In this document: positions 51,053-59,753 of the stretch, piece after piece
Layout of the letters: each line of letters begins with the position of its first letter
Position numbering within the stretch: position 1 is the stretch's first letter
Source of the DNA: JAJXWB01 sp965246795
Lineage (GTDB): Bacteria; Pseudomonadota; Alphaproteobacteria; Rhizobiales; Beijerinckiaceae
Direction of reading: 5' to 3'
Assembly (NCBI GenBank): GCA_965246795.1
Contig: CBDFFN010000013.1
Coordinates: forward strand, 558,001 to 622,000
DNA length: 64,000 nucleotides
Translations under genes and position numbers: made by a program
The notes under the pieces: model-generated
What the model was told of the DNA's origin: nothing
Databases searched by the model: none
The model's input: only the letters and a program-made list of their open reading frames with translations

Positions 51053-53788
51053 CTACACCGACGTCAGCGGCATCGCGATCGTGCAGCGCAGGCCGCTGCG
51101 TGCAAAGTCGAGCGTCACTTCTGCATCGAGATCGTAGGCAAGTGTGCGTTGCAGAAGCTCCGTGCCGAAACCGGCGCGAAGCGGCGACGCAGGTAACGGC
51201 TGCTTCAACGTCTCCGTCCAGTCGATATGTAACTTGATATCGCCGTTCTCATCTTCCGTGCGCCACGCGATGGCGAGCCTGCCGGACGTATCGCGCAATG
51301 CACCGTGCTTGACGGCATTGGTTGCGAGTTCGTGGATCGCGAGGCCGAGCATATCGGCCATCTTTGGCGTCAATCGCACCTCGTGTCCGGTGATCGTGAC
51401 CTGTCCGCCCTCGCGTGCGCCATGCGCGAGCAGTTCGTCCGCGACGATCGACGCGAGATCGATGCCATGTGTTGGATCGCGTGTCACATGCGCCTGCGTG
51501 CGTGCAAACGCGGAGAGCCGTCCGTCAAAATGCATGCGGAAATCGTCGACCGTTTCGCTATTCTCCGCCGTCCGCCGCGCAATCGAGCGGATCACCGCGA
51601 GCGTGTTACGGACGCGATGCTGCAATTCCGCGAGCAGCACGGCCTGATGTTCGGCGGCGCGCTTCAGATCCGTGATGTCCTGCGCTATGGCCCCGATACG
51701 CCGCACCTTTCCGTTCTCCTTCGTGAGCGGAAAGTTGGTGCTGCGGATCCAACGGAGCGAACGATCTCCGGGATGCCGAATGCGATATTCCTGAGTGACG
51801 ACTTCACCGCGAGCGGCTCGGCGCACCCCGGCGGAAATGCGCTCGCGGTCCTCCGGCAAGAGCGTTTCGCTCAGTGGCGCATCGTCGACCATAAGTCGTT
51901 CCGGCACGATGCCGTAGATTTTCTCCGCGGCTGGACTGACGAATTCAAACGCCAATGTTTCGGCATCGCGGACCCAGATCGCGTCGCTGGACGAAGCCGC
52001 GAACTGCGCGAAGCGTGCGTCGCTCTCATGCAGCGCAGCCGCCGCCCTCTTGATGGCATCGATGTCGCTAATAACGGAGATCGCGCCTGTCACTGCGCCC
52101 GTCGCATCGCGGATCGGGGCAGTGGAGACGCTCGTCCAGATTTCGCGACCGTCGTCGTCCTTGTAGAGCATCTCCTGGCCCGGCACGACGCGCTCGCCAC
52201 GAAGCGCCCGCGCGCCCGGGAAATCCTGGGGCAGAACGGCGCGACCGTAGAAATCCCAGCTTCGCCAGCGACCGACACGCGCGGGATCGCACGACGGGAT
52301 CGTGTTTGTCGGCAGGAAAGAGCGGTACACCGCGTTCGAGAGCGTGGCGACGCCATCCATCCCGATCACGGAAATTCCCACCGGCACGCTTTCGAAAGCC
52401 GCCGTCAGGCGTGCTTCGCTTTCGCGAAGCGCCGACTCCGCGCGTGCGCGCTCGACCGCTGCCCAGGTCCGTTCGGCGATATCACGTACGAGCGTCTCGT
52501 CGGCCGGCGTCCAATGGCGCGCCGAAGACTGCTGGATGTAAAATATCGAAACCAGACGGCCGTTCTTGAGCAGCGGCACCGCAAGACTCGCCTGAAGGCC
52601 GCCGATGGCTTCGAACGCCGACTCGACGCCTTCGGCGCGTGTGTCCGCATACACGTCGTCGATGATGAGCGTGCGACCGGCACGATAGTTGGAGATGAGA
52701 GCGTCGCCGAAATCGTCGAGGCACAGAGTGCCGCGAAGGCTGGCCATGACCCCGTCGGTCCAGTCGTCTGCAACGGTGAAGAAGACGCCGGTCGCATCGA
52801 CTTCGCCATATCCGCAACGTCCGACTCCAAGATGCTCGCCGAGCAGCCTGCTTGCGGTACCCATGATCTCGACAGGGTCAGCCAGCTGTTTGAGAGAATC
52901 GCTGAGTTTCAGAAGGAATGTCTGTCTCTCGTCGCTTTCGCGGCGTGCGGTTATGTCGATTCCCGTTCCGAACCACTCCAGAATTTCGCCGGACGCGTCG
53001 AGAATCGGCACCGCGCGGCAATGCGTCCAGCCGATGGATCCATTCGCGAGATACACGCGATGGTCGAGTTCGAACGTCGTTTTCGTTGCGGTAGCCTGGT
53101 CGATTGCGGCGCGTACGTGGTCCTGGTCTTCGGCGAGGATATACCGCTCCATCCAGGTGCGGCTTGGCTCTGTCGTGTCCGACAATAGTCCCTGCCCATC
53201 CAGTTGCCGCATCTGCGACCAGTCCGGACTCATGCGGTAGATGATATCCGCGCTTGCATCGATAAAAGCGCGAACGCGCGCTTCGCTTTCGCGCAAGGCG
53301 GTCTCCGCACGTTGCGCGCGGACCTGCCCCGTGACATCCACAGTGACGTTCAGAAGCCCCGCGACGTGACCTTCCTCATTCCGGATCGGCGAATACGAGA
53401 AATTCCACCACGTCTGCTCGGGATAGCCATGCCGGGTCATTACCAGTGGCATGTCTTCGTATCGTACGGTCTCGCCGGTGAAGACGCGTGCTACGAGGGG
53501 CTCGATTTCGTGCCAGACATCAGGCCAAGCGTCGTGAAACGGAGCCCCCAGCGCGATGGGATGGCGCGCGCCGAGCATGGAGGCGTAGGCATCGTTGTAT
53601 AGAAAAGTCCGTCCGTCCCCCCATGCGATCTGCATGGCGTGACCGGAGCCAAGCATGATGTCGACGGAGGTTCTTAAACTCTGCGGCCAATCCTCCATCG
53701 GCCCGAGCGGCGTTCTTCCCCAAGCGAACGCTCGGATGCGTTCGGCCATGCCGCCGACGATCGCGGGCGAGGGAAAGCCATCATCCAT
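51053..53788 (-). CDS. Multi-PAS/GAF HWE-family sensor histidine kinase
   Basis: A 911-residue soluble kinase with no membrane helices. Domains in order: PAS-like (about 1-150, WGDGRTFLYNDAYASMLGA), PAS (165-285), GAF (about 295-440, CGYGEVDATGVFFTVADDW), PAS (450-580), PAS (590-705), then the HWE core. The phospho-His is in LLAELQHRVRNTLAVIRSIARR and the N box is LGLAIHELATNAVKHGAL. It ends GFGTELLQRTLAYDLDAEV. HWE kinases are common in Rhizobiales for light, redox or stress signals. The ligand is unknown. Its start overlaps the stop of the Crp/Fnr gene by 8 nt, so the two are cotranscribed; a receiver gene lies divergently beyond it. Confidence 0.93.
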   Translation of the reverse strand: MDDGFPSPAIVGGMAERIRAFAWGRTPLGPMEDWPQSLRTSVDIMLGSGHAMQIAWGDGRTFLYNDAYASMLGARHPIALGAPFHDAWPDVWHEIEPLVARVFTGETVRYEDMPLVMTRHGYPEQTWWNFSYSPIRNEEGHVAGLLNVTVDVTGQVRAQRAETALRESEARVRAFIDASADIIYRMSPDWSQMRQLDGQGLLSDTTEPSRTWMERYILAEDQDHVRAAIDQATATKTTFELDHRVYLANGSIGWTHCRAVPILDASGEILEWFGTGIDITARRESDERQTFLLKLSDSLKQLADPVEIMGTASRLLGEHLGVGRCGYGEVDATGVFFTVADDWTDGVMASLRGTLCLDDFGDALISNYRAGRTLIIDDVYADTRAEGVESAFEAIGGLQASLAVPLLKNGRLVSIFYIQQSSARHWTPADETLVRDIAERTWAAVERARAESALRESEARLTAAFESVPVGISVIGMDGVATLSNAVYRSFLPTNTIPSCDPARVGRWRSWDFYGRAVLPQDFPGARALRGERVVPGQEMLYKDDDGREIWTSVSTAPIRDATGAVTGAISVISDIDAIKRAAAALHESDARFAQFAASSSDAIWVRDAETLAFEFVSPAAEKIYGIVPERLMVDDAPLSETLLPEDRERISAGVRRAARGEVVTQEYRIRHPGDRSLRWIRSTNFPLTKENGKVRRIGAIAQDITDLKRAAEHQAVLLAELQHRVRNTLAVIRSIARRTAENSETVDDFRMHFDGRLSAFARTQAHVTRDPTHGIDLASIVADELLAHGAREGGQVTITGHEVRLTPKMADMLGLAIHELATNAVKHGALRDTSGRLAIAWRTEDENGDIKLHIDWTETLKQPLPASPLRAGFGTELLQRTLAYDLDAEVTLDFARSGLRCTIAMPLTSV

Positions 53789-54521
53789 TCGCGTCGAAAT
53801 GTGCTCCTTCTCGCTCCAGATGCAAATAAGCTGAATTAAAACTCGCCGCGTTTCGTAGCGCCGCGAGGTCGGGAATGCCTATGTGCCTGTTCCGCCAGCT
53901 GATAAGTCCGCGCGTCCGCAACTCCTGAACGGTCCGGTTGACGTGCACCGGCGTCATGCCGGTCGCCTCCGCCAGGTCGATCTGGGTCAGCGGGACCTCG
54001 AACGAATTGTCCGGAGCCAGCCCGACGGCGAACAGCCTTAGGTGCAACTCGCAGAGCAGATGCGCGATGCGCTCCAGAGCATTTCGCTGCCCGATATTGA
54101 CGGTCCATTCGCGCTGGATAGCGGCCGTCACGAGCGTGTCCCACCACATCGCTTGGGTGACGCGAGGCCGGTTGGCGGTGAATCGGTCGAACGCGTCCCG
54201 CGGGATCTGCGCGTAGCGAACCGGCGTAATCGTGCCGATCGAATGATCCATTCCGCGAAGAATGTAGACGTGAAGGTCGCAGAGATCGCCTGGCAAGAAG
54301 AAGGCGATGTTTTGCCGTCGTCCGTCTTCCAGCATCTTATAGCGGCACGCCCAGCCATCGAGAATGAGGTTGACGACCTTCGGCTGTTCGCCCTCACGGA
54401 TGATATCCTCGCGCGCGTCGACACTACGCACCGCAGTGTGCGCGAGTCCGTCGAGCGCTTCGCGATCGTCCGGCGAAAGACGCACGAAATTCTCAAATTT
54501 CGCTACCAACGGGTTCGCCAA
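53781..54521 (-). CDS. Crp/Fnr family transcription regulator
   Basis: About 246 residues. The cyclic-nucleotide-binding fold covers about 10-130 (IIREGEQPKVVNLILDGWACRYKMLEDGRRQNIAFFLPGDLCDLH). The helix-turn-helix is at the C-terminus (VPLTQIDLAEATGMTPVHVNRTVQELRTRGLISW). The FNR cysteine set is absent, so oxygen sensing by a cluster is unlikely. This type is often called a cAMP-binding-like regulator in Rhizobiales. The start is ambiguous: a TTG at 54521 follows GAAGGCAGGG, and a TTG at 54569 would add 16 residues. It forms an operon with the HWE kinase. Confidence 0.88.
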   Translation of the reverse strand: MANPLVAKFENFVRLSPDDREALDGLAHTAVRSVDAREDIIREGEQPKVVNLILDGWACRYKMLEDGRRQNIAFFLPGDLCDLHVYILRGMDHSIGTITPVRYAQIPRDAFDRFTANRPRVTQAMWWDTLVTAAIQREWTVNIGQRNALERIAHLLCELHLRLFAVGLAPDNSFEVPLTQIDLAEATGMTPVHVNRTVQELRTRGLISWRNRHIGIPDLAALRNAASFNSAYLHLEREGAHFDANG

Positions 54522-54609
54522 GCCCTGCCTTCCGCAAAGTCTGTTGGGCTTCGGAGATCCGACGCACAAATGTTATTCCGTGTCACGTCCATTCGCACTA
54601 TTGTCGATC

Positions 54610-54999
54610 ATGATCACGTTTCAACGAGATCGCCATAAAGTGCTGGAGGGCAAGCGCATTCTCGTCGTCGAGGACGAGTATATGATCGCTCATGACATCG
54701 TGCACGAACTGGAGGCGTTGGGGGCGACGGTCGCAGGTCCCTGCGCGACGGTGCCTAGGGCTCTGAAAGTGCTGGCCGACGGCCTGCCGCTCGATGCAGC
54801 CGTCCTCGACGTCAGTCTGCGCGACCGGCTTGTTTACGAGGTTGCGGACCGGCTGATCGATCGCGGCGTGCCGGTGATGTTTTCGACCGGCTTCGACGCC
54901 ATCGCCATTCCGCCGCGCTACCAGACCGTGCCGCGATGCGAGAAGCCGGTCCCGCCCGGCACTGTCGGCGCGCTCGTGGCAGACATTCTCGCGAGCTAG
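54610..54999 (+). CDS. Single-domain response regulator
   Basis: A 129-residue receiver without an output domain. The acidic pocket is in KRILVVEDEYMIAHDIVHELEALG, the phospho-accepting Asp is in LDAAVLDVSLRDRLVYEV (about 65), and the Lys is in RCEKPVPPG. This subtype (VVEDEYMIA, then LDVSLRG-like) commonly partners HWE kinases in alphaproteobacteria. It is divergent from the Crp/Fnr-HWE pair with an 88-nt spacer, so the three genes probably form one circuit. The ATG at 54610 is used; the longer open frame upstream is antisense to the Crp gene. Confidence 0.88.
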   Translation: MITFQRDRHKVLEGKRILVVEDEYMIAHDIVHELEALGATVAGPCATVPRALKVLADGLPLDAAVLDVSLRDRLVYEVADRLIDRGVPVMFSTGFDAIAIPPRYQTVPRCEKPVPPGTVGALVADILAS

Positions 55000-55018
55000 A
55001 GTCGGTCGCGCACCTAGC

Positions 55019-55930
55019 CTACGCCGCGATCTTCTTTGCGCGCGTCTCGTTCGTGTAGTCGTCGATCAGCTGCCGCGAGATGGCGCCCGGCGTGAAGCGC
55101 CAGTGGCCGTCTTCGTCCTTTTGGCCTTTTGCGATCTCGGCCACCGGCGTCACTTCCGCGCCTGTGCCGCAGATGAAGCATTCGGAGAACGCGCTCAGTT
55201 CCTCCGGCATGATGCGCCGCTCGTTAATTGCGATACCGCGTTTTCTCGCGAGCGCCAGGACAGTCCGCCGCGTGATACCGTCGAGGAAACAGTCGGCGAT
55301 CGGCGTATGGATCGCGCCGTCTTTCACGAACAGGATGTTTGCGCCGGTGCATTCGGCGACGCGGCCCTGCCAGTCGAGCATCAATGCATCGGCATAGCCG
55401 CGACGCTCTGCACGATGTTTCGATAGCGTGCAGATCATGTAGAGGCCGGCGGCTTTCGCAAGCGCGGGCGCTGTGCGCGGATCGGGGCGGCGATATTCGG
55501 CGAGGTCGAGCCGGATGCCCTTCATCTTCGTCGCGATGTCGAACATCGACGGCCAATCCCACACCGTGATCGCGGTGAAGATCGTCGCGTGCTGTGCGGC
55601 GACCGCCATCATCTCCGAGCCGCGCCATGCGACCGGGCGCACGTAGCAGTCGGTGAAGCCGTTCTTGTCGACGACAAGCTGTTTCGCCGCATCGAGTTCG
55701 GCGACGGAATAGGGGATCTCGAAGTCGAGGATGTTCGCGGAGTTGCGGAAGCGCTCGGAATGTTCCGTCGACTTGAAGATCGTGCCGCCATAGGCGCGTT
55801 CGCCCTCGAAGACGCAGGAACCGTAATGCAGCCCGTGCGAGAGCACATGCAACTTCGCATCTCTCCACGGCACGAGCGTACCGTTCATCCAGATGTAACC
55901 GTCGCGTTGGTCGAAGGGGAGCACGGACAT
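55019..55930 (-). CDS. ilvE: Branched-chain amino acid aminotransferase
   Basis: A 303-residue class IV PLP aminotransferase for the last step of leucine, isoleucine and valine synthesis. It starts MSVLPFDQRDGYIWMNGTLV; the typical VLSHGLHYGSCVFEGERAYGG follows. The PLP Lys lies in TAPALAKAAGLYMICTL (about 163), then ALMLDWQGRVAECTGANIL and the CFICGTGAEVTPVAEI phosphate-binding part. The start at 55930 (AGGA upstream) is chosen over 55972. It is divergent from a MarR-type gene, an order conserved in Rhizobiales. Confidence 0.95.
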   Translation of the reverse strand: MSVLPFDQRDGYIWMNGTLVPWRDAKLHVLSHGLHYGSCVFEGERAYGGTIFKSTEHSERFRNSANILDFEIPYSVAELDAAKQLVVDKNGFTDCYVRPVAWRGSEMMAVAAQHATIFTAITVWDWPSMFDIATKMKGIRLDLAEYRRPDPRTAPALAKAAGLYMICTLSKHRAERRGYADALMLDWQGRVAECTGANILFVKDGAIHTPIADCFLDGITRRTVLALARKRGIAINERRIMPEELSAFSECFICGTGAEVTPVAEIAKGQKDEDGHWRFTPGAISRQLIDDYTNETRAKKIAA

Positions 55931-55996
55931 TCCTAGGCTTCCATCCCGCTGGCCGCACGTAGGGCCTCTCAAGCGGGCCGTCGTGCTTGTTCTTGA

Positions 55997-56006
55997 TTTC
56001 TAGAAA
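55997..56006. promoter_or_regulatory. Palindrome in the ilvE / marR divergent region
   Basis: TTTCTAGAAA is a perfect 10-bp palindrome in the 122-nt region between ilvE and the MarR-type gene. A second AT-rich element, ATATGTCAATAT (56018-56029), lies 12 bp further on. Both are AT islands in GC-rich DNA, at a place where a MarR dimer could bind and control both directions. No binding data; inferred only. Confidence 0.35.
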
Positions 56007-56052
56007 CCGACCTGAAATATGTCAATATCGCTGACCTTCTCTACGGTGACCG

Positions 56053-56613
56053 GTGCCTTTCGCTTCCAACGATCGCCTGCGCGTCGCCGAGCCAGTTGCC
56101 GGCGGTGATGCGACCACGCCGGCCGACGCCGCGCCGATGGTCGAACTCATCGAGCTGTTCTTCTTTGCCTATCGCGATTTCGTCGGCGATGCCGACCGGC
56201 TTCTCGCGCCGCACGGCTTTGGACGCGCGCATCACCGCGTGCTGCATTTCGTGATGCGCCAGCCGGGCCTCGCTGTCGCCGAATTGCTCGACATTCTGCG
56301 CATCACCAAGCAAAGCCTCAACCGCGTGATGAAGGATCTCGTCGATCAGGATTGCATCGCGGTGCAGCCCGGCGTCAGCGATCGCCGCCAGCGCCTGCTT
56401 TACGCGACGCCAAAAGGCCGGCGGCTGGCGCTCGATCTCGCCAGTGTCCAGTCGCAGCGCTTCGAGCGCGTGTTCGGCGCGCTGCCGCCCGGCGCGCGCG
56501 AGGCGGCGCAGCAGTTCCTGCTCGCCGTCATCGACCGCGAAGATCGCGAGATTGTGCGCGCGCGGCTCGTGCCGGGCACGCTGCCGGCGCGATTGACGAT
56601 CGCCGCAGCGTGA
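56053..56613 (+). CDS. petP: MarR family transcription regulator, PetP-like
   Basis: A 186-residue winged-helix regulator. The DNA-binding part reads GFGRAHHRVLHFVMRQPGLAVAELLDILRITKQSLNRVMKDLVDQDCI, and the wing is VSDRRQRLLYATPKG. It starts at a GTG. Directly downstream and overlapping by 4 nt is an OmpR-type regulator, the pairing known as petP-petR in Rhodobacter. The petP name rests on this arrangement and family. The ligand and target are not known. Confidence 0.85.
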   Translation: MPFASNDRLRVAEPVAGGDATTPADAAPMVELIELFFFAYRDFVGDADRLLAPHGFGRAHHRVLHFVMRQPGLAVAELLDILRITKQSLNRVMKDLVDQDCIAVQPGVSDRRQRLLYATPKGRRLALDLASVQSQRFERVFGALPPGAREAAQQFLLAVIDREDREIVRARLVPGTLPARLTIAAA

Positions 56614-57347
56614 TCGCGGAAGGCCGCGAGACGAACGGACTGGCGAACGACGCCGCCCACATCCTTGTCGTCGACGACGATGCGCGCATCCGTACATTGC
56701 TTGGGAAATATCTTGGTCGCGACGGATTTCGCGTGTCGATGGCCTCCAACGCCGCCGATGCGCGCGCGCATCTCGACGGGTTTGCCTTCGATCTTGCGGT
56801 CGTCGATGTGATGATGCCGGGTGACAATGGTCTCGATCTCGTGCGCTGGCTGCGTGCGCAGCAGCATGGCGCGACGACGCCCGTTCTGATGCTGACCGCG
56901 CGCTCGGACACGGCCGACCGCATCGGCGGGCTCGAAGCCGGTGCTGACGACTATCTCGGCAAGCCCTTCGAGCCGCGCGAACTCACTTTGCGAATCCGCT
57001 CGATCCTGCGGCGCGTCGCCGTGCCGGCCGAGGACGCCGGGACGAACGCGGTGCGTTTCGGCGCCTTCTCCTTCCATCTGGTACGCGGCGAATTGCGACA
57101 GGCCGGTGCGCCCGTCCGGCTGACGGAGCGGGAGCGGGCGCTCTTGCACGCGCTGGCCCGCACGCCCGGCGAGACGGTGTCCCGCGCCGACCTCGCGGCC
57201 CCGGCCGGCACGAGCGAACGCAGCGTCGACGTGCTGCTGACCCGGCTGCGTCGCAAGATCGAACCGGAGCCGCTGGCGCCCGTTCATCTCATCACCGCGC
57301 GCGGCATCGGCTATCGTCTGGTCGCGGAATCGATCCGTACCCCCTAG
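56610..57347 (+). CDS. petR: OmpR-family response regulator, PetR-like
   Basis: A 245-residue response regulator. The receiver domain has HILVVDDDARIRTLLGKYLGRDGF, the phospho-accepting Asp in LAVVDVMMPGDNGLDLV (about 64) and the Lys in LGKPFEPRELTLRI. The winged-helix domain contains VRLTERERALLHALARTPGETVSRADL and RSVDVLLTRLRRKIE. It begins at a GTG overlapping the upstream stop (GTGA). The cognate kinase follows 11 nt later, so the operon is petP-petR-kinase. Confidence 0.88.
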   Translation: MIAEGRETNGLANDAAHILVVDDDARIRTLLGKYLGRDGFRVSMASNAADARAHLDGFAFDLAVVDVMMPGDNGLDLVRWLRAQQHGATTPVLMLTARSDTADRIGGLEAGADDYLGKPFEPRELTLRIRSILRRVAVPAEDAGTNAVRFGAFSFHLVRGELRQAGAPVRLTERERALLHALARTPGETVSRADLAAPAGTSERSVDVLLTRLRRKIEPEPLAPVHLITARGIGYRLVAESIRTP

Positions 57348-57358
57348 ATTACCCTGCA

Positions 57359-58726
57359 ATGACGCTCGCCCTTCACCCCGCGATCGCGCGCCCTCGTCGG
57401 GTGTGGCGCAGCTTCGCTCTCTGGTTGCGCGCAAAGATGCCGCGCGGCCTGTTCGCGCGCGCGGTGCTCATCGTCATCCTGCCGATGTTCCTGCTGCAAT
57501 CGGCGGCGGCGTTCTTCTTCATGGAGCGCTACTGGCAGGTCGTGACGCACCGGCTCTCGACCGTCCTGACGCAGGATATCGCGGCGCTGATCGACATCTA
57601 CGAGACCTATCCGCGCAACAACGCGCAGCTTTCGCGGATCGCCGCCGAGCGCATGCGCCTCGATGCGGAGGTGCTGGCGAAGTCGCCCCTACCGCCACCG
57701 CAGCCGAAGCCGTTCTTCTCGCTCGCCGACAGCGCTTTGTCCGAACAGATCCGCGCGCAGATCGGCAAGCCGTTCTGGATCGACACGATCGGCCGTTCGA
57801 ACCTGATCGAGATCCGCATCCTGATGTCGGATGCGACGTTGCGCGTGCTTGCGCACCGGACGCAGGCCTATGCGTCGAACTCCTGGATTTTTCTGATGTG
57901 GATGGGCGGTACCGCCGTCATCCTCGTCGCCATCGCGCTTCTCTATCTGCGCAATCAGATCAAGCCGATCCGCCGGCTTGCCCATGCGGCCGAGGCGTTC
58001 GGCAAAGGGCGGGATGTGCACTTCCGCGCGTCGGGTGCGCGCGAGGTGAAACAGGCGGGACAGGCGTTCCTCGATATGCGCCGCCGCATCGAGCGTGCGC
58101 GCGATCAGCGCACCGCGATGCTGAACGGCGTGAGCCACGATCTGCGCACCATTCTCACGCGCTTCCGCCTTTCATTGGCGCTGCAACCGGCGGGCGGCGA
58201 GATCGAGGCGCTGCAGCGCGATGTCGGCGAAATGGAGCGGATGCTCGAGGCCTATCTCGCATTCGCGCGCGGCGACACTGGCGAGGCGGCTTCGGCCATC
58301 GACATGCGTCGCATGCTGGAGGGCCTGCGCGCCGATGCGCAGCGCTCCGGTTGCGCGGCGACCGTGTCCTATCAGGGCCGGCCGGAGGCAGTGGTGCGGC
58401 CAGATGCGTTCCGGCGCTGCCTTGCCAATCTCGTCGGCAATGCCGGGCGTTACGCCAGCCGCGTCTCGCTCGCCGGTGTGCATGATGGCACGACGCTGAC
58501 CGTCCATGTCGATGACGACGGACCGGGCATTCCGGAAGATTTGCGCGAAGATGCCTTCCGGCCATTCACGCGGCTCGACGAAGCACGCAACCAGGACGAG
58601 GGCGAGGGTGGGACAGGTCTTGGCCTTGCGATCGCCCGCGACATCGCCCGCGCGCATGGCGGCGATGTACGGCTCGACACAAGTCCGTTTGGAGGTCTGC
58701 GCGCGACGGTGATCGTGCCGGCGTAA
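57359..58726 (+). CDS. EnvZ-like sensor histidine kinase
   Basis: A 455-residue inner-membrane kinase. The first helix is GLFARAVLIVILPMFLLQSAAAFFFM (about 29-54), followed by a periplasmic sensor of about 125 residues containing a Pro-rich PLPPPQPKPFF stretch. The second helix is IFLMWMGGTAVILVAIALLYL (about 177-197) and the HAMP region IKPIRRLAHAAEAFGKG. The H-box is NGVSHDLRTILTRFRLSLAL, the N box LANLVGNAGRYA, and the G boxes VDDDGPGIP and GTGLGLAIARDIARAHGG. It should phosphorylate the regulator encoded just upstream. Signal unknown. Confidence 0.92.
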   Translation: MTLALHPAIARPRRVWRSFALWLRAKMPRGLFARAVLIVILPMFLLQSAAAFFFMERYWQVVTHRLSTVLTQDIAALIDIYETYPRNNAQLSRIAAERMRLDAEVLAKSPLPPPQPKPFFSLADSALSEQIRAQIGKPFWIDTIGRSNLIEIRILMSDATLRVLAHRTQAYASNSWIFLMWMGGTAVILVAIALLYLRNQIKPIRRLAHAAEAFGKGRDVHFRASGAREVKQAGQAFLDMRRRIERARDQRTAMLNGVSHDLRTILTRFRLSLALQPAGGEIEALQRDVGEMERMLEAYLAFARGDTGEAASAIDMRRMLEGLRADAQRSGCAATVSYQGRPEAVVRPDAFRRCLANLVGNAGRYASRVSLAGVHDGTTLTVHVDDDGPGIPEDLREDAFRPFTRLDEARNQDEGEGGTGLGLAIARDIARAHGGDVRLDTSPFGGLRATVIVPA

Positions 58727-58736
58727 GTGCTACGTC

Positions 58737-58916
58737 TCAGTGCGTTGCGCGGATCGACCGACCTTCGGCGGGCTCACGATGGCCTAATGACATCAAGCCG
58801 ACTGGCACGGCCGTCATCAAAAGAAGTGCGGCGGCGAATTTCACGAAGGCCTGACGCCAGCGCGGTCTTTCCAGGTACGGCACACCGGCAGGCCCGCCTA
58901 ACTCGTCTCGCAGCAT
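58737..58916 (-). CDS. Small single-helix membrane protein, hypothetical
   Basis: A 59-residue open frame with one hydrophobic helix (FVKFAAALLLMTAVPVGLMSLG) after a polar, positively charged N-terminus (MLRDELGGPAGVPYLERPRWRQA). The layout resembles small inner-membrane proteins, and it fills the space between the convergent kinase gene and the LTXXQ gene. The ribosome site is weak (GAGCG). An ATG six codons upstream is also in frame. No family recognised, so it may be chance. Confidence 0.4.
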   Translation of the reverse strand: MLRDELGGPAGVPYLERPRWRQAFVKFAAALLLMTAVPVGLMSLGHREPAEGRSIRATH

Positions 58917-59080
58917 CGTCGCTCGCCCAAGCATGGACCATTGCGTGATTGACGAACGGCCGGGTCGGCGCGCGGTTCCCGAAGCAGAACCGAGGCGTTC
59001 AGGCGTAAGCGGAACGGTTGCGCGGGCGGCGCGTTCGTTTCCGTAAGGCGTCCTTCACGCCGTTTCTGGGGAGATCAGAT

Positions 59081-59707
59081 ATGAGAAAGCTCATTTTTGG
59101 CGTCGCGCTTTTGTCTGCGACGGCGCTGTCGGCCATTCCTCTCGCCGCGCAGGATCGCGGGCGCGGCGATGCAATGGTCGTTACGCCCAATCAGGTGGTC
59201 GACCTGGCCGATGCTAAGATCGCGCAGCTAAAGGCTGATCTGCGGTTGACGGCCGACCAGGACAAGAACTGGGGCGGCCTCTCGACCGCGCTGCACGACA
59301 TGGCGGTGCGTCGTAGTGATCGCATGAAGGCGGCCCGCGAGCAGCGAGCCTCGATGCCGGTCGATGCCACCGCGCCTGCGACATCCACCACGACCACAGC
59401 ACCGGTCACGGACCCGGCAACACGGCCCCGCGACGATCGCGACTCTCGCGATATGCGCGCCGACCGCGACCGCGACCGTGATCGCGACCGTGCGCCGGAT
59501 ATCGTTGCCGACATGCGCAAGCAGGCCGACGAACTCGCTGCGAAATCCGACGATTTCCGCAAGTTCGCCGATGCGGCGGGTCCGCTCTATACGTCGCTCG
59601 ACGATAGCCAGAAGGGCCGGTTTCTCGCCTTCACACAGCGCAACATGATCGACGATCCCGCGCAGCTGCCGCCGCCTCCGCGCGGACGGGGTCGCGACCG
59701 CTACTGA
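59081..59707 (+). CDS. LTXXQ-motif (Spy/CpxP-like) periplasmic protein
   Basis: A 208-residue exported protein. Signal peptide MRKLIFGVALLSATALSAIPLAAQ; the mature part has ADLRLTADQDKNWGGLSTAL, the LTxxQ motif of the Spy/CpxP family, and a second helix region near FRKFADAAGPLYTSLDDSQK. Between them is a Thr/Pro/Ala linker (ATSTTTTAPVTDPATRP) and a repetitive Asp/Arg run encoded by tandem hexanucleotide-like GACCGC units (about 59461-59492). Spy-like proteins are periplasmic stress chaperones; the role here is inferred. The ATG has GGGGAG upstream. Confidence 0.87.
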   Translation: MRKLIFGVALLSATALSAIPLAAQDRGRGDAMVVTPNQVVDLADAKIAQLKADLRLTADQDKNWGGLSTALHDMAVRRSDRMKAAREQRASMPVDATAPATSTTTTAPVTDPATRPRDDRDSRDMRADRDRDRDRDRAPDIVADMRKQADELAAKSDDFRKFADAAGPLYTSLDDSQKGRFLAFTQRNMIDDPAQLPPPPRGRGRDRY

Positions 59708-59753
59708 CCGGCTCGTCTTTCGCGACAGTCGCCGTGCGGGCTAGGCTCACGCC

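Noticed and set aside
51305..53188. 627-codon rightward frame opposite the HWE kinase
   Set aside because: Antisense shadow without domain features; the kinase motifs on the other strand are complete.
59461..59492. Asp/Arg hexanucleotide run as a CRISPR or phase-variable repeat
   Set aside because: It is a short in-frame coding repeat with variation between units; no spacers and no homopolymer or pure tandem tract long enough to suggest slippage.
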